Below, in pieces: positions 26,710 to 34,728 of a stretch of DNA of 64,000 bases. The DNA is from Bryobacteraceae bacterium (GTDB taxonomy: Bacteria > Acidobacteriota > Terriglobia > Bryobacterales > Bryobacteraceae): the NCBI GenBank assembly GCA_019187195.1, contig JABAQT010000037.1:62001-126000 (forward strand), read 5' to 3'. The notes beneath the pieces are model-generated. The model was given only the letters and a program-made list of their open reading frames with translations, made no database searches and had not been told where the DNA came from. Numbering within the stretch: position 1 is the stretch's first letter; each line of letters starts with the position of its first letter. Both the position numbers and the translations under genes were made by a program.

Positions 26710-27272
26710 ATATCCGCATCAACCTCTCCTCGGAGCCGTTCCGCCGCGACCGTCCGTGGGTGGTGGCCACCACTCTCATCGGCATTATCCTCTCGGTTTC
26801 CCTTGCCGCCTTGAGCTATCTCGCCATCATGCATCGCGATGAGGACAAGGAAGCGCGCGCCGAGGCGGAAAAGGCTCAGCGCCAGCTCAACCTCCTCATC
26901 CAGGAGCAGAACCGGCTTGAATCCACCCTCCGCCGCCCGGAAAACGGTGAAGTCATCGAGCGCAGCGTCTTCCTCAACCAGCTCCTGCGCCGCAAAGCCA
27001 TCTCCTGGACACGAATCTTCTCCGACCTCGAAAAGGTCACTCCCTACAACGTGCGCCTCATCCAGGTGCGCCCCCAGGTCAATCAACGCAACGAAGTCTA
27101 TCTCGAAATGGTGGTCGGGGCTCAATCTTCCGAGCCCGTCATCGAGATGCTGATGCGCCTGGAATCCTCGAACGAATTCGGCGCGGTGCACCTCGCCAAT
27201 TCGCTGCCGCCATCGCAAAGCGAGCCGCTTTTCCGCTATCGCATCAACGTGAACTATGCCCAGAAGCTCTAA
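26706..27272 (+). CDS. pilN: PilN-like inner-membrane alignment protein
   Basis: A 188-residue bitopic protein. It starts MNIRINLSSEPFRRDRP, the conserved short cytosolic motif that in PilN binds PilM (INLLP in Neisseria and Thermus), followed by one membrane segment (about 18-38), a coiled-coil stretch with many Lys/Glu/Gln and a small ferredoxin-like periplasmic domain. PilN-PilO heterodimers connect the cytosolic ring to the outer-membrane pore. It overlaps both neighbours (4 bases with pilM, 17 with the next gene). Confidence 0.78.
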   Translation: MNIRINLSSEPFRRDRPWVVATTLIGIILSVSLAALSYLAIMHRDEDKEARAEAEKAQRQLNLLIQEQNRLESTLRRPENGEVIERSVFLNQLLRRKAISWTRIFSDLEKVTPYNVRLIQVRPQVNQRNEVYLEMVVGAQSSEPVIEMLMRLESSNEFGAVHLANSLPPSQSEPLFRYRINVNYAQKL

Positions 27273-28308
27273 GCTCAACGCGCTCAAGTCGAAGATCGCG
27301 GCGGTCAACATTCCCCAATCCGCCGTCCGGGATCCTCGCGCCGCCGCGCGCCTGGTCATAGGCGTTCTCCTCGCCGCCAACGCGGCGGCAGCCCTTCTCA
27401 TCTACCGTCCCTGGGCCGACTCGCCCGAGGAGCTTCAGCAGCAGCTCATCACCGCGCGCCAGAAAGCCATCCAGACCCGTGCGCGCATCGGGCAACTCGA
27501 GGTGCTCGTCCGGAAATCGGAGCAGGCCGTCAAGGAAGGTGACTCCTTCATGAACACCTACTTCCTTGGCCGCCGCACCGCCGCCTCGACGCTCGTCTCC
27601 GAACTCTCCACCATGGCCAAGGCATCCGGCATCACCCCCAAGGAGCACAGCTTCGCCTTTGACGCCGTCGAGGGTTCCGACACACTCGCCATGATGACCA
27701 TCACCGGCAACTACGAGGGCAACTATGGCGATCTCATCCAGTACATCAACCGCATCGACCGCTCCCCGCGCTTCTTCATCATTGAAAGCCTCGCCGCCAC
27801 TCCCCAACAAGGCGGCAAAGGCATCCTCAATATCAACATGAAGATCAACATCTTCGTCCGCGACGACAGCATGCTGCCGCCTCCCGCCCCGGTCGCGGAA
27901 AACCGCGCCCCCGCCGCCTCCGTGCCGCCCAGGGCGGAGCGTGTGGACTTCTCTCCCTCCTCGCCTGCCCCGAAAGCGGGCCGGCAGACCGCGAGCCAGC
28001 CGGCACAGGCCCAGGTCGAAACCAGCCCAACGATGCAGCCCACCTCGGCCCCCAAGCCCAATACGGCGCCGAAAATCGGGGTTCCGCCTCCTTCGGCCGC
28101 GGCGGCCGCCGCCGCGCGTATCCTCGGCATGCCCGGAGCCGGCGTGGGGCCATCCCCCGCGGCGTCCGGCCCGTCTCCGGCCCCCGGAGGTCCCCACGCC
28201 GTTCCCGGTGCGCCTGCCGCCGCGGAGCCCACCGCGTCCGGCGAGCCGAAGACCCCCACCGAACAACCTCTTCTTGCCCCCGGCACCGCGAGGCCAAATG
28301 ACGACTAA
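27256..28308 (+). CDS. pilO: PilO/GspM-like inner-membrane protein with Pro/Ala-rich tail
   Basis: A 350-residue protein: one membrane segment (about residues 35-53), a coiled coil (about 58-95, LQQQLITARQKAIQTRARI), and a ferredoxin-like PilO domain (about 110-200) with ITGNYEGNYGDLIQYINRID and FFIIESLAATP. The last 140 residues are low complexity, rich in Pro, Ala and Ser, a feature not found in classical PilO and probably an extended periplasmic linker. The start lies within the end of pilN. The following gene begins 11 bases before this stop. Confidence 0.76.
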   Translation: MPRSSKLNALKSKIAAVNIPQSAVRDPRAAARLVIGVLLAANAAAALLIYRPWADSPEELQQQLITARQKAIQTRARIGQLEVLVRKSEQAVKEGDSFMNTYFLGRRTAASTLVSELSTMAKASGITPKEHSFAFDAVEGSDTLAMMTITGNYEGNYGDLIQYINRIDRSPRFFIIESLAATPQQGGKGILNINMKINIFVRDDSMLPPPAPVAENRAPAASVPPRAERVDFSPSSPAPKAGRQTASQPAQAQVETSPTMQPTSAPKPNTAPKIGVPPPSAAAAAAARILGMPGAGVGPSPAASGPSPAPGGPHAVPGAPAAAEPTASGEPKTPTEQPLLAPGTARPNDD

Positions 28309-29059
28309 GCTTGGCGCCGAACCGAAGAAACTCGCCATCCTCGGCGTTCTCGCGCTCGGAGCCGTCTACTCCTTTTACACGAACGTGCTTTCCGGTCCCG
28401 ACATCCCCCAAAGCGCGAGATCCACTCCTTCCGCCCGCGCCGTCCCCGGGCTTCCTCAGCCCTCCTCCCCGGCTCAACAGGCCACCCAGACCCGTCTCGA
28501 ACAGCGCAAGATGATCCTCGGCCGCCAATCCGTCGGAGAGTTTCGTCCCACGCTCAAGTTCGGCAAGGACGACCGGCCGGATCCCATGAAAGTGGACCCC
28601 ACCTTGCGGCTCGATCTCATCGCCAAGCTCCAGAACGTCACCGTCGAGGGCGGCATGAGAAGCCTGTTCGAAATGGGGACAGCGCCGCCGCCCAAGCCCA
28701 CGGGACCCGATCCGAAAATCGATGTCAAGAAGGGAGGAATTGCAGGTAAGAGCGCCAAAGGCGGAGTGGCAACGGCCGGAGCGGTTGCGGAGCCGGGAGC
28801 GAAATCCGCCGATCCCTCGAAGCCTCCCCCGCCGCCCATCCCGCTCAAGTTCTACGGCTACACGGCCTCGAAGGTGCCCGGAGCCAGGAAACAGGCCTTC
28901 TTTCTCGAGGGCGAGGACATCTTTGTGGTCCATGAGGGAGATCTCATCAAGCGCCGGTACAAAGTCGTGAGGATCGGCCTCAATTCCGTCACCGTCGAGG
29001 ATACCCAGTACAAACATCAGCAGACCTTCCCCCTGGAAGAGCCACCGGCCAATACCTGA
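28298..29059 (+). CDS. PilP/GspC-like periplasmic connector protein
   Basis: A 253-residue protein with an N-terminal membrane anchor (LAILGVLALGAVYSFYTNV), a Pro/Ala-rich linker, and a C-terminal beta domain (about 180-250) with LKFYGYTASKVPG, QAFFLEGEDIFVVHEGDLI, YKVVRIGLNSVTVEDTQ. That last module is the HR/PilP-type fold which in T2SS and T4P docks onto the secretin. The frame is open 119 codons upstream, but that part overlaps the pilO-like gene out of frame; the ATG at 28298 starts the anchor directly. No secretin gene is in the window. Confidence 0.74.
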   Translation: MTTKLGAEPKKLAILGVLALGAVYSFYTNVLSGPDIPQSARSTPSARAVPGLPQPSSPAQQATQTRLEQRKMILGRQSVGEFRPTLKFGKDDRPDPMKVDPTLRLDLIAKLQNVTVEGGMRSLFEMGTAPPPKPTGPDPKIDVKKGGIAGKSAKGGVATAGAVAEPGAKSADPSKPPPPPIPLKFYGYTASKVPGARKQAFFLEGEDIFVVHEGDLIKRRYKVVRIGLNSVTVEDTQYKHQQTFPLEEPPANT

Positions 29060-29063
29060 TGCC

Positions 29064-30779
29064 ATGACGAAACGAACCGAGCGCCCCCATACCCCCGAAT
29101 CCGGCTTCATGCTGATGGTCATCTTTCTGATGGCCGCCATCGCCGCCATCAGCCTCTATATGGAACTGCCGAGGGTGGCGTTTGAAGCGCAGCGGGAGAA
29201 GGAGGAGATGCTGGTCACGCGCGGCTTGCAGTACCGGCGCGCCATCCAACTCTACGTCCGCAAATTCCGCAGCTACCCGCAGAGCATGGACGACCTCGAA
29301 AAGAAGGCGGAGATCCGTTTCCTCCGCCACCGCTATGCCGATCCGCTCACCGGCAAGGACGAATGGCGCCTCATTCACATCGGCCCCAACGGCGAGTTTA
29401 CGGACTCCCTTGTCCTCAAGCCCAAGAACGCCCTCGACAAGGACAAACAGGCCAATCAGAACACCTTCATCACTGAAGGCCCATCTCTTGGCGCGCAATC
29501 CACGACCGGCCAGCAGGGGGCCGCCACCCTCGCTACCCGCGTCCGTCAGAGTGACCTCAAGGGAGCCCCCGGCCAGAATCTGCCCGGACAAGGTGGAGCC
29601 GTTCCCCCGGCTGATCCCAACAACCCCAACCAGTATCAACAGGATCTGTCTCAATCGAACAGTGGCGTTCCCCAGCAACCGGGCGCGGTCAACCCCGGCT
29701 TCATGCCGCCGGTGGGCTATCAGCCCCCTGGAGCGCAGCCTAACGCGAACGGCGCCCAAAGCGGCTATAACCCGCAGGTTGGTTACAATCCTCAGACCGG
29801 ATACAACCCTCAGACTGGATTCAATCCACAGACTGGCTACAATCCGCAGGCCACGAATCAACAGGGCCAAGCCGGCTACAATCCCCAGATCGGCTACACC
29901 AACCCTCCCATGGCCTTCGGCAGCCAGACCGCTCCCAACCCGCAGGCCGGCTACAACCCGCAGACGGGTCACAACCCGCAGACGGGTTACAATCCGCAAG
30001 GGGGCTACAATCCTCAGACCGGCTATAACCCGGTGCAGGCGGTCGGGTTCCCCTCTCCCGCGCAACAACAGGCCGCGGGGTTCAACCCCGTGGGACAACT
30101 CATTCCCGGAGCCGGCACGGGAGGAGCCCTCTCCAACCGCGGGCCGGTGGGTTTCACTTCCCCGGCCGGTTCCCAGCCCGGCGCAACCATGCCGCCTTCC
30201 CCCTACGGCGGCCAGAATCCGATCCAACAGCCTTATCAATCGGGATACCAGCAGGGAGGCATTCCGCCCAACATCTCCACCGCCGCCCAGCTTCCCGCTC
30301 AGATTCAACAGTTGATCACGCAGCCCCGGCCTGGCGGCGCCCCGAGCGGGCTGGGATCTCCCACTGGAATGACGTTCGGAGGGGGCGGCATCGCGGGCAT
30401 AGCCAGCAAATTCGACGCCGAAGGAATCAAGAGAGTCAATGACCGCACCAATTACAAGGAGTGGGAGTTTCTCTACGACTATAGCCGCGATGCGGCCATG
30501 ACCTCGGGCGGAGTCAACCTCAGCCAGGGCGGGGCGGGCGGACTCACCAATCCCGGCAACGGACTTGGCGGCAACAGCCGTTCCACCGGCGGCTTCGGAA
30601 TGGGCGGAAATTCGAGCTTTGGAAGCGGCTCTTCGAGCTTTGGCAACTCCGGTTCGAGCTTCGGCGGAAGCTCCGGTTTTGGCCGCGGAAGTTCGAGTTT
30701 CGGAGGCGGCAGTTCCGGATTTGGAAGCGGCTCTTCCGGCTTCGGCAACTCCGGCTCGAGTTTCGGCCGGAAGCCTTAG
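29064..30779 (+). CDS. Pseudopilin-like protein with long repeat-rich tail
   Basis: A 571-residue protein. The N terminus has a prepilin-like GF junction (residues 14-15) and hydrophobic helix FMLMVIFLMAAIAAISLYM, then a pseudopilin-like body to about residue 118 (LQYRRAIQLYVRKFRSYPQSMDDLEK, YADPLTGKDEWRLI). The usual Glu at position 5 of the mature helix is absent. Residues 119-440 are disordered, with GYNPQTG repeats (234-322). A short conserved piece, GIASKFDAEGIKRVNDRTNYKEWEFLYDY, which in part resembles the C-terminal segment of Acidobacteria secretion proteins, precedes a Ser/Gly/Phe tail (508-569). It closes the pilus cluster and converges with the ABC permease gene. Confidence 0.75.
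   Translation: MTKRTERPHTPESGFMLMVIFLMAAIAAISLYMELPRVAFEAQREKEEMLVTRGLQYRRAIQLYVRKFRSYPQSMDDLEKKAEIRFLRHRYADPLTGKDEWRLIHIGPNGEFTDSLVLKPKNALDKDKQANQNTFITEGPSLGAQSTTGQQGAATLATRVRQSDLKGAPGQNLPGQGGAVPPADPNNPNQYQQDLSQSNSGVPQQPGAVNPGFMPPVGYQPPGAQPNANGAQSGYNPQVGYNPQTGYNPQTGFNPQTGYNPQATNQQGQAGYNPQIGYTNPPMAFGSQTAPNPQAGYNPQTGHNPQTGYNPQGGYNPQTGYNPVQAVGFPSPAQQQAAGFNPVGQLIPGAGTGGALSNRGPVGFTSPAGSQPGATMPPSPYGGQNPIQQPYQSGYQQGGIPPNISTAAQLPAQIQQLITQPRPGGAPSGLGSPTGMTFGGGGIAGIASKFDAEGIKRVNDRTNYKEWEFLYDYSRDAAMTSGGVNLSQGGAGGLTNPGNGLGGNSRSTGGFGMGGNSSFGSGSSSFGNSGSSFGGSSGFGRGSSSFGGGSSGFGSGSSGFGNSGSSFGRKP
29763..30029 (+). repeat. In-frame GYNPQTG coding repeat
   Basis: About a dozen imperfect copies of a seven-codon unit encoding GYNPQTG, with variants QVG, QIG, QAG, GFNP and GHNP. 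The copies form two blocks separated by about 20 less regular residues. All length changes keep frame, so the repeat is selected as protein, not a CRISPR or non-coding array. Confidence 0.85.
30585..30770 (+). repeat. Ser/Gly/Phe-rich coding repeat
   Basis: Repeated units encoding SSFGSG, SSGFG and SSFGNSG at the end of the pseudopilin-like gene. The pattern is reminiscent of FG-rich, phase-separating or adhesive sequences, but function is unknown. Confidence 0.75.
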
Positions 30780-31933
30780 TCCAACCGCTTGCGGAACCGC
30801 GCGACGCTAAACGCCATGATCGCCACTCCGAACACCGCCAGCGCCACGAACTGCGGCCACAGGATGCCGATGCCGCTGCCCTTCAGGAACACGCCGCGGC
30901 AGATCTCGATGAAATAGCGCAACGGGTTCAGCAGGGTGAGGTACTGCACCGGCAAGGGCATGCTGCGAATGGGGAAAGCGAATCCGCTGAGCATGAATGC
31001 CGGCTGAAAGAAGAAGAATGTCGACATGATCGCCTGCTGCTGGGTGCGGCTGACCGTCGAAATGAACAGCCCCAGCCCGAGCGTGGTGAAGAGGAACAGG
31101 ATCGCGCCGCCGAGCATGAGCAACGCGTTGCCGCGAAAGGGAATATGAAACACCGCCATGCCGAGAATGATGATGAGCATCGTGTCGAACAGGCCGACAG
31201 CGGCGAAGGGGAGCATCTTGCCGAGCATCAGTTCTCCGGCGCGGATCGGGGTGACCATCAACTGCTCCATGGTCCCGATCTCCTTTTCGCGGACGATGGC
31301 CATCGCGGTCAGCATGAGGGTAATCAAGGTGATGATATTCACCGTGACGCCGGGGATAAAATAATTGCGGCTCTTCAATTCCGGATTGAACCAGACACGC
31401 TGATCGAGATCGACGGACGGCGCGGCCAGGCGCGTCACCACCGTGCCCCCCTCGGCCGCCATGCGTTTGCGCCGCGTCAGATCGGCCAGGCGGGCCGCCG
31501 AATACGAACGGACGACGGCGCCGGCATAGTTGGCGACGATGGAGGCGGTGTTCGAGTCCGAGCCATCCACCAGCACCTGAATCTCCGTGGAGCGCCCGCG
31601 CGCCAAATCCCGGGCGAATCCCGGGGGCACGCTGATGCCCGATTGAATCAATCCCTTGTCGAGCAGGCGCTGCATCTCGCGCTCATCGCGCGGCGTCGCG
31701 ATGACCGTGAAATAACTCGAGCCTTCGAAGGCGGCGCGAAGCTCGCGGCTCGCGGGCGATTGGTCCTGGTCGAGCCACGCGAGGTTTGAGCGATCCACGT
31801 CGAGGTTCACCACGAAGCCAAAGACGAGGAACTGCAGGATGGGCGGAAGGAACATCGAAACGCGCAACCGCGGTTCGCGGAAGCTTTGCAGCGCTTCCTT
31901 GCGGATGATCTGGCGGACGCGTTTCCAGTTCAT
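30776..31933 (-). CDS. ABC-2 type permease, second subunit (YbhR/YbhS-like)
   Basis: A 385-residue ABC-2 permease: N-terminal membrane segment (FLPPILQFLVFGFVVNLDVD), a large periplasmic domain (about 45-170), then five membrane segments with the hallmark VREKEIGTMEQLMVTPIRAGELMLGK and the C-terminal PLPVQYLTLLNPLRYFIEICRGVFLKGSG. It is the last gene of a seven-gene efflux operon. The ATG at 31933 overlaps the previous stop by 4 bases and matches the family start; a longer frame upstream does not. The end overlaps the convergent pseudopilin-like gene by 4 bases. Confidence 0.88.
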   Translation of the reverse strand: MNWKRVRQIIRKEALQSFREPRLRVSMFLPPILQFLVFGFVVNLDVDRSNLAWLDQDQSPASRELRAAFEGSSYFTVIATPRDEREMQRLLDKGLIQSGISVPPGFARDLARGRSTEIQVLVDGSDSNTASIVANYAGAVVRSYSAARLADLTRRKRMAAEGGTVVTRLAAPSVDLDQRVWFNPELKSRNYFIPGVTVNIITLITLMLTAMAIVREKEIGTMEQLMVTPIRAGELMLGKMLPFAAVGLFDTMLIIILGMAVFHIPFRGNALLMLGGAILFLFTTLGLGLFISTVSRTQQQAIMSTFFFFQPAFMLSGFAFPIRSMPLPVQYLTLLNPLRYFIEICRGVFLKGSGIGILWPQFVALAVFGVAIMAFSVARFRKRLD

Positions 31934-33066
31934 GCGATTTTCCGGCCGAGCTTGCGGGTGATCAGAACAAACACGACGGCGGCGTAAAGCACGAGTAAGG
32001 CCATCTCTCCCCACAGCGTCTCGAGGCCGGTTCCCTTGAGGAAGATCCCTTTCAGCAAGGCGACAAAATAGCGCGCCGGAACAATGCGGCTGAGCAGGCG
32101 GGGAATGAGCGGCATGCCGTCAATCGAATAGACAAAGCCCGAGAGCAGGAACGCGGGCAGAAAGGAGCTCATCAGTCCCAGTTGATAGGCCTGCAGTTGG
32201 TTGCGCGTGATGGCGCTCAGCCACAGCCCCCAGCAGAGAGCGCCGAACAGGAAGACAAAGGCGCTGGCCGCCAGCAGCAGAACGCTGCCGCGCAGCGGCG
32301 CCTCGAACACAAAGACCCCGGCGAGGACGGCGGTGACGGTGTCGGCGGCGCCGAGGACGAAGAAGGCTGAAAGCTTGCCCAGCACCAGCTCCGCCGGACG
32401 CAGGGGCGTCGAGAGCAGCTCCTCCATCGTTCCGTTCTCCCATTCGCGGGCAATCGAGAGGGAACTGAGCATGGCGGCGATCATCATGAGGATCACCGCG
32501 ATCAGGCCGGGGATGATGTAGTTCTTCGATTTCAACTCGCTGTTGAAGACCACGCGCAGCCGGGTGTCCACGGGAGGCTTGATTTCGCCCGATCCGTTGC
32601 GGACCTGGTAGAGCGTGCGGACTTCGTTCGAGTAGCCGGCGACCATGGCGCGCGCGTAGCCGAGCGCAATGCCGGCGGTGTTCGAATCACTCCCGTCGAG
32701 CAGCAACTGGACGGGCGAGGGCCGCGCGTTCGAGAGCTTTCCGCCGAAATCGTGAGGAATCACGAGGACCGCCATGGCCTTTCCGCCGTCGAGCGCGAGT
32801 TCGGCGGAGGCGTAGCCGTCGATGTATCCATTGATCTGGAAGAAGCGCGACCCTTCGAAGCGCGCAATGAGCGCGCGCGATTGCGGCGTCCGGTCCTGAT
32901 CATAGAGCAGCAGCGGGATGCGGTCGACATCGAGTGAGAGCGCGTAGCCGAACAGCACCAGCAACAGCATGGGAAGAGCGAGCGCCATGCCGAGGCTGAG
33001 CGGGTCGCGGGCGATGTGCAGCAACTCCTTGCGGGCCAAGGCGCGCGTGCGGCGGAGGCTGATCAT
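31930..33066 (-). CDS. ABC-2 type permease, first subunit (YbhS-like)
   Basis: A 378-residue permease, paralogous to the next one: MALALPMLLLVLFGYALSLDVD at the N terminus, a periplasmic domain, REWENGTMEELLSTPLRPAELVLGKL, and PRLLSRIVPARYFVALLKGIFLKGTG at the end. The two permeases should form a heterodimer that, with the two ATPases and the HlyD adaptor, drives export across both membranes. The start codon overlaps the upstream ATPase stop by 4 bases, and its stop overlaps the next start by 4. Confidence 0.88.
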   Translation of the reverse strand: MISLRRTRALARKELLHIARDPLSLGMALALPMLLLVLFGYALSLDVDRIPLLLYDQDRTPQSRALIARFEGSRFFQINGYIDGYASAELALDGGKAMAVLVIPHDFGGKLSNARPSPVQLLLDGSDSNTAGIALGYARAMVAGYSNEVRTLYQVRNGSGEIKPPVDTRLRVVFNSELKSKNYIIPGLIAVILMMIAAMLSSLSIAREWENGTMEELLSTPLRPAELVLGKLSAFFVLGAADTVTAVLAGVFVFEAPLRGSVLLLAASAFVFLFGALCWGLWLSAITRNQLQAYQLGLMSSFLPAFLLSGFVYSIDGMPLIPRLLSRIVPARYFVALLKGIFLKGTGLETLWGEMALLVLYAAVVFVLITRKLGRKIA

Positions 33067-33824
33067 GCGGCCGCCTCCTCCCGCCCGATCAGGGCCACGA
33101 AGACGTCTTCCATCGAGGGTTCGGGATTTTCCTCGCTCCGCTCGGCGGCGCACAACTCGTGCGGCGCGCCGAGCGCGATCACCCGCCCCTGATACATCAG
33201 AGCCACGCGGTGGCAGTATTCGGCCTCGTCCATATAGTGCGTGGTGACGAAGATGGTATGCCCGAGCTGCGAGAGGCCGTTGATGAGATCCCAGAAGCCG
33301 CGGCGGGCGATGGGATCGACGCCCGAGGTCGGCTCATCGAGGAAGATGACCGGCGGCGAATGCAGGATCGCGCAGCCGAGAGCGAGGCGCTGTTTCCAGC
33401 CGCCGGCGAGCAGGCGCGTCATCGTCCGGCGATTCTCCGCTATGCCCGCCATCTTCAGCGCATACTCTTTCCTCTCAGCCAGCCGGCCGGGCGTCACTCC
33501 GTAGACGCCGCCGAAAAAATCGAGATTCTCCTCGACGGTGAGGTCGTCATAGAGCGAGAACTTCTGTGACATGTAGCCGATATTGTGTTTTACGCTTTCC
33601 GGATCGGCGGCGACGTCGTATCCGGCCACCGTGGCGGCTCCGGAGGTGGGCGCGAGCAGCCCGCAGAGGATACGGATGGTGGTGGATTTCCCCGCCCCAT
33701 TCGGGCCGAGGAAACCAAAGATCTCGCCCTTTTTCACGTCGAGCGTCACATTATCGACGGCAACGAACCCGCCGAAGGTCTTCGTGAGATTCCGGATAAT
33801 GACGGCCGGCTCAGGCTGCCTCAC
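33063..33824 (-). CDS. ABC transporter ATPase, second of the pair
   Basis: A 253-residue ABC ATPase with a normal P-loop (FLGPNGAGKSTT), Q-loop (YMSQKFSLYDDLTV), Walker B (PPVIFLDEPTSGVDP) and H-loop (FVTTHYMDEAE). The signature region reads LLAGGWKQRLAL in place of the usual LSGG, a substitution in the LSGGQ-type motif. I choose a GTG start at 33824 because GGGAGG lies 6 bases before it and it overlaps the previous gene's end by 14 bases; upstream frame extension has no homology. It corresponds to one half of E. coli YbhF. Confidence 0.88.
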   Translation of the reverse strand: MRQPEPAVIIRNLTKTFGGFVAVDNVTLDVKKGEIFGFLGPNGAGKSTTIRILCGLLAPTSGAATVAGYDVAADPESVKHNIGYMSQKFSLYDDLTVEENLDFFGGVYGVTPGRLAERKEYALKMAGIAENRRTMTRLLAGGWKQRLALGCAILHSPPVIFLDEPTSGVDPIARRGFWDLINGLSQLGHTIFVTTHYMDEAEYCHRVALMYQGRVIALGAPHELCAAERSEENPEPSMEDVFVALIGREEAAA

Positions 33825-34728
33825 GCTGACCCTCCCGGCGGACAGTGGCGATGAAGACATCCTCGAGCGAGGGCAGGACGGTACGCACCCCGGCATCCGG
33901 CAGCGCATGACGCAGGGAATCGACCGAGGCGCCCGGTTTGAGGAAGACGTGCAGGCGGCTGCCGGCGAGCACCACATCGTCCACCGCGTCCAGGGCGCGA
34001 AGAGTTTCGCGGGCGGCGCGGGCGTCCGCGTCCACCACCTCGTAGCAGGTCTCGGGCAGCGACTTCCTCAGAGCGGCCGGAGTGTCGGCAAGAATCAGAC
34101 GTCCCCTGTCCATCAGGCCTACCCGGTCGCAGCGCTCGGCCTCATCCATGTAGGCCGTGGTTACGAACACCGTGAGCCCGTCCTCTACGAGTCCGCTGAG
34201 TATGGCCCAGAAGTCACGCCGCGAGACGGGGTCCACGCCGTTGGTCGGCTCATCGAGAAAGAGAATCCGCGGCCGGTGCAGCAGGGTGCACATCAGGGCC
34301 AGCTTCTGTTTCATGCCGCCGGAAAGCTTGGCGGCGGGCCGGGCGCGGAAGGACTCCATGCGCGTCATACGCAGCAGCCGGCTCATCAGGTCATCGCGCG
34401 CGGAGCCGGTGATGGCGAACAGGTCGGCGTAAAAGAGCAGATTCTCTTCGACGGTCAGATCGCCGTACAGCCCGAATTTCTGAGCCATGTAGCCGATACA
34501 GTCCTTCACCTGCCGCGCGTCGCCGGCTACATCAAAGCCCGCGACGCGGGCGCTCCCCGAGGTGATGTTCATCAGGCCGCAGAGCATGCGCAGCGTGGTG
34601 GTCTTTCCCGCGCCGTCGGGACCCACGAGGCCGAACACTTCTCCCGCGGCGACGGTCAGGTTGAGCCGGTCAACCGCGGTATGCGCGCCGAAGGTCCGCG
34701 TGAGGTTCTCGACTTCGATGACGTTCAC
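33811..34728 (-). CDS. ABC transporter ATPase, first of the pair
   Basis: A 305-residue ABC ATPase: P-loop LVGPDGAGKTTT (with Asp where Asn is usual), Q-loop YMAQKFGLYGDLTV, intact signature KLSGGMKQKLAL, Walker B PRILFLDEPTNGVDP and H-loop FVTTAYMDEAE, where the expected histidine is replaced by alanine in TTAY. The C-terminal 70 residues form the accessory domain often fused in such exporters. The degenerate H-loop here and degenerate signature in the partner suggest an asymmetric heterodimer with one weakened ATP site. It overlaps both neighbours. Confidence 0.88.
   Translation of the reverse strand: MNVIEVENLTRTFGAHTAVDRLNLTVAAGEVFGLVGPDGAGKTTTLRMLCGLMNITSGSARVAGFDVAGDARQVKDCIGYMAQKFGLYGDLTVEENLLFYADLFAITGSARDDLMSRLLRMTRMESFRARPAAKLSGGMKQKLALMCTLLHRPRILFLDEPTNGVDPVSRRDFWAILSGLVEDGLTVFVTTAYMDEAERCDRVGLMDRGRLILADTPAALRKSLPETCYEVVDADARAARETLRALDAVDDVVLAGSRLHVFLKPGASVDSLRHALPDAGVRTVLPSLEDVFIATVRREGQREAA

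Noticed and set aside
29763-30029. CRISPR-like repeat array
   Set aside because: Units are 21 bases, in frame, and encode GYNPQTG; there are no unique spacers or cas genes.
28989-30308. A 439-codon minus frame with Leu/Arg/Val repeats opposite the pseudopilin-like gene
   Set aside because: The repeats only mirror the GYNPQTG coding repeat; there is no ribosome site or family match.
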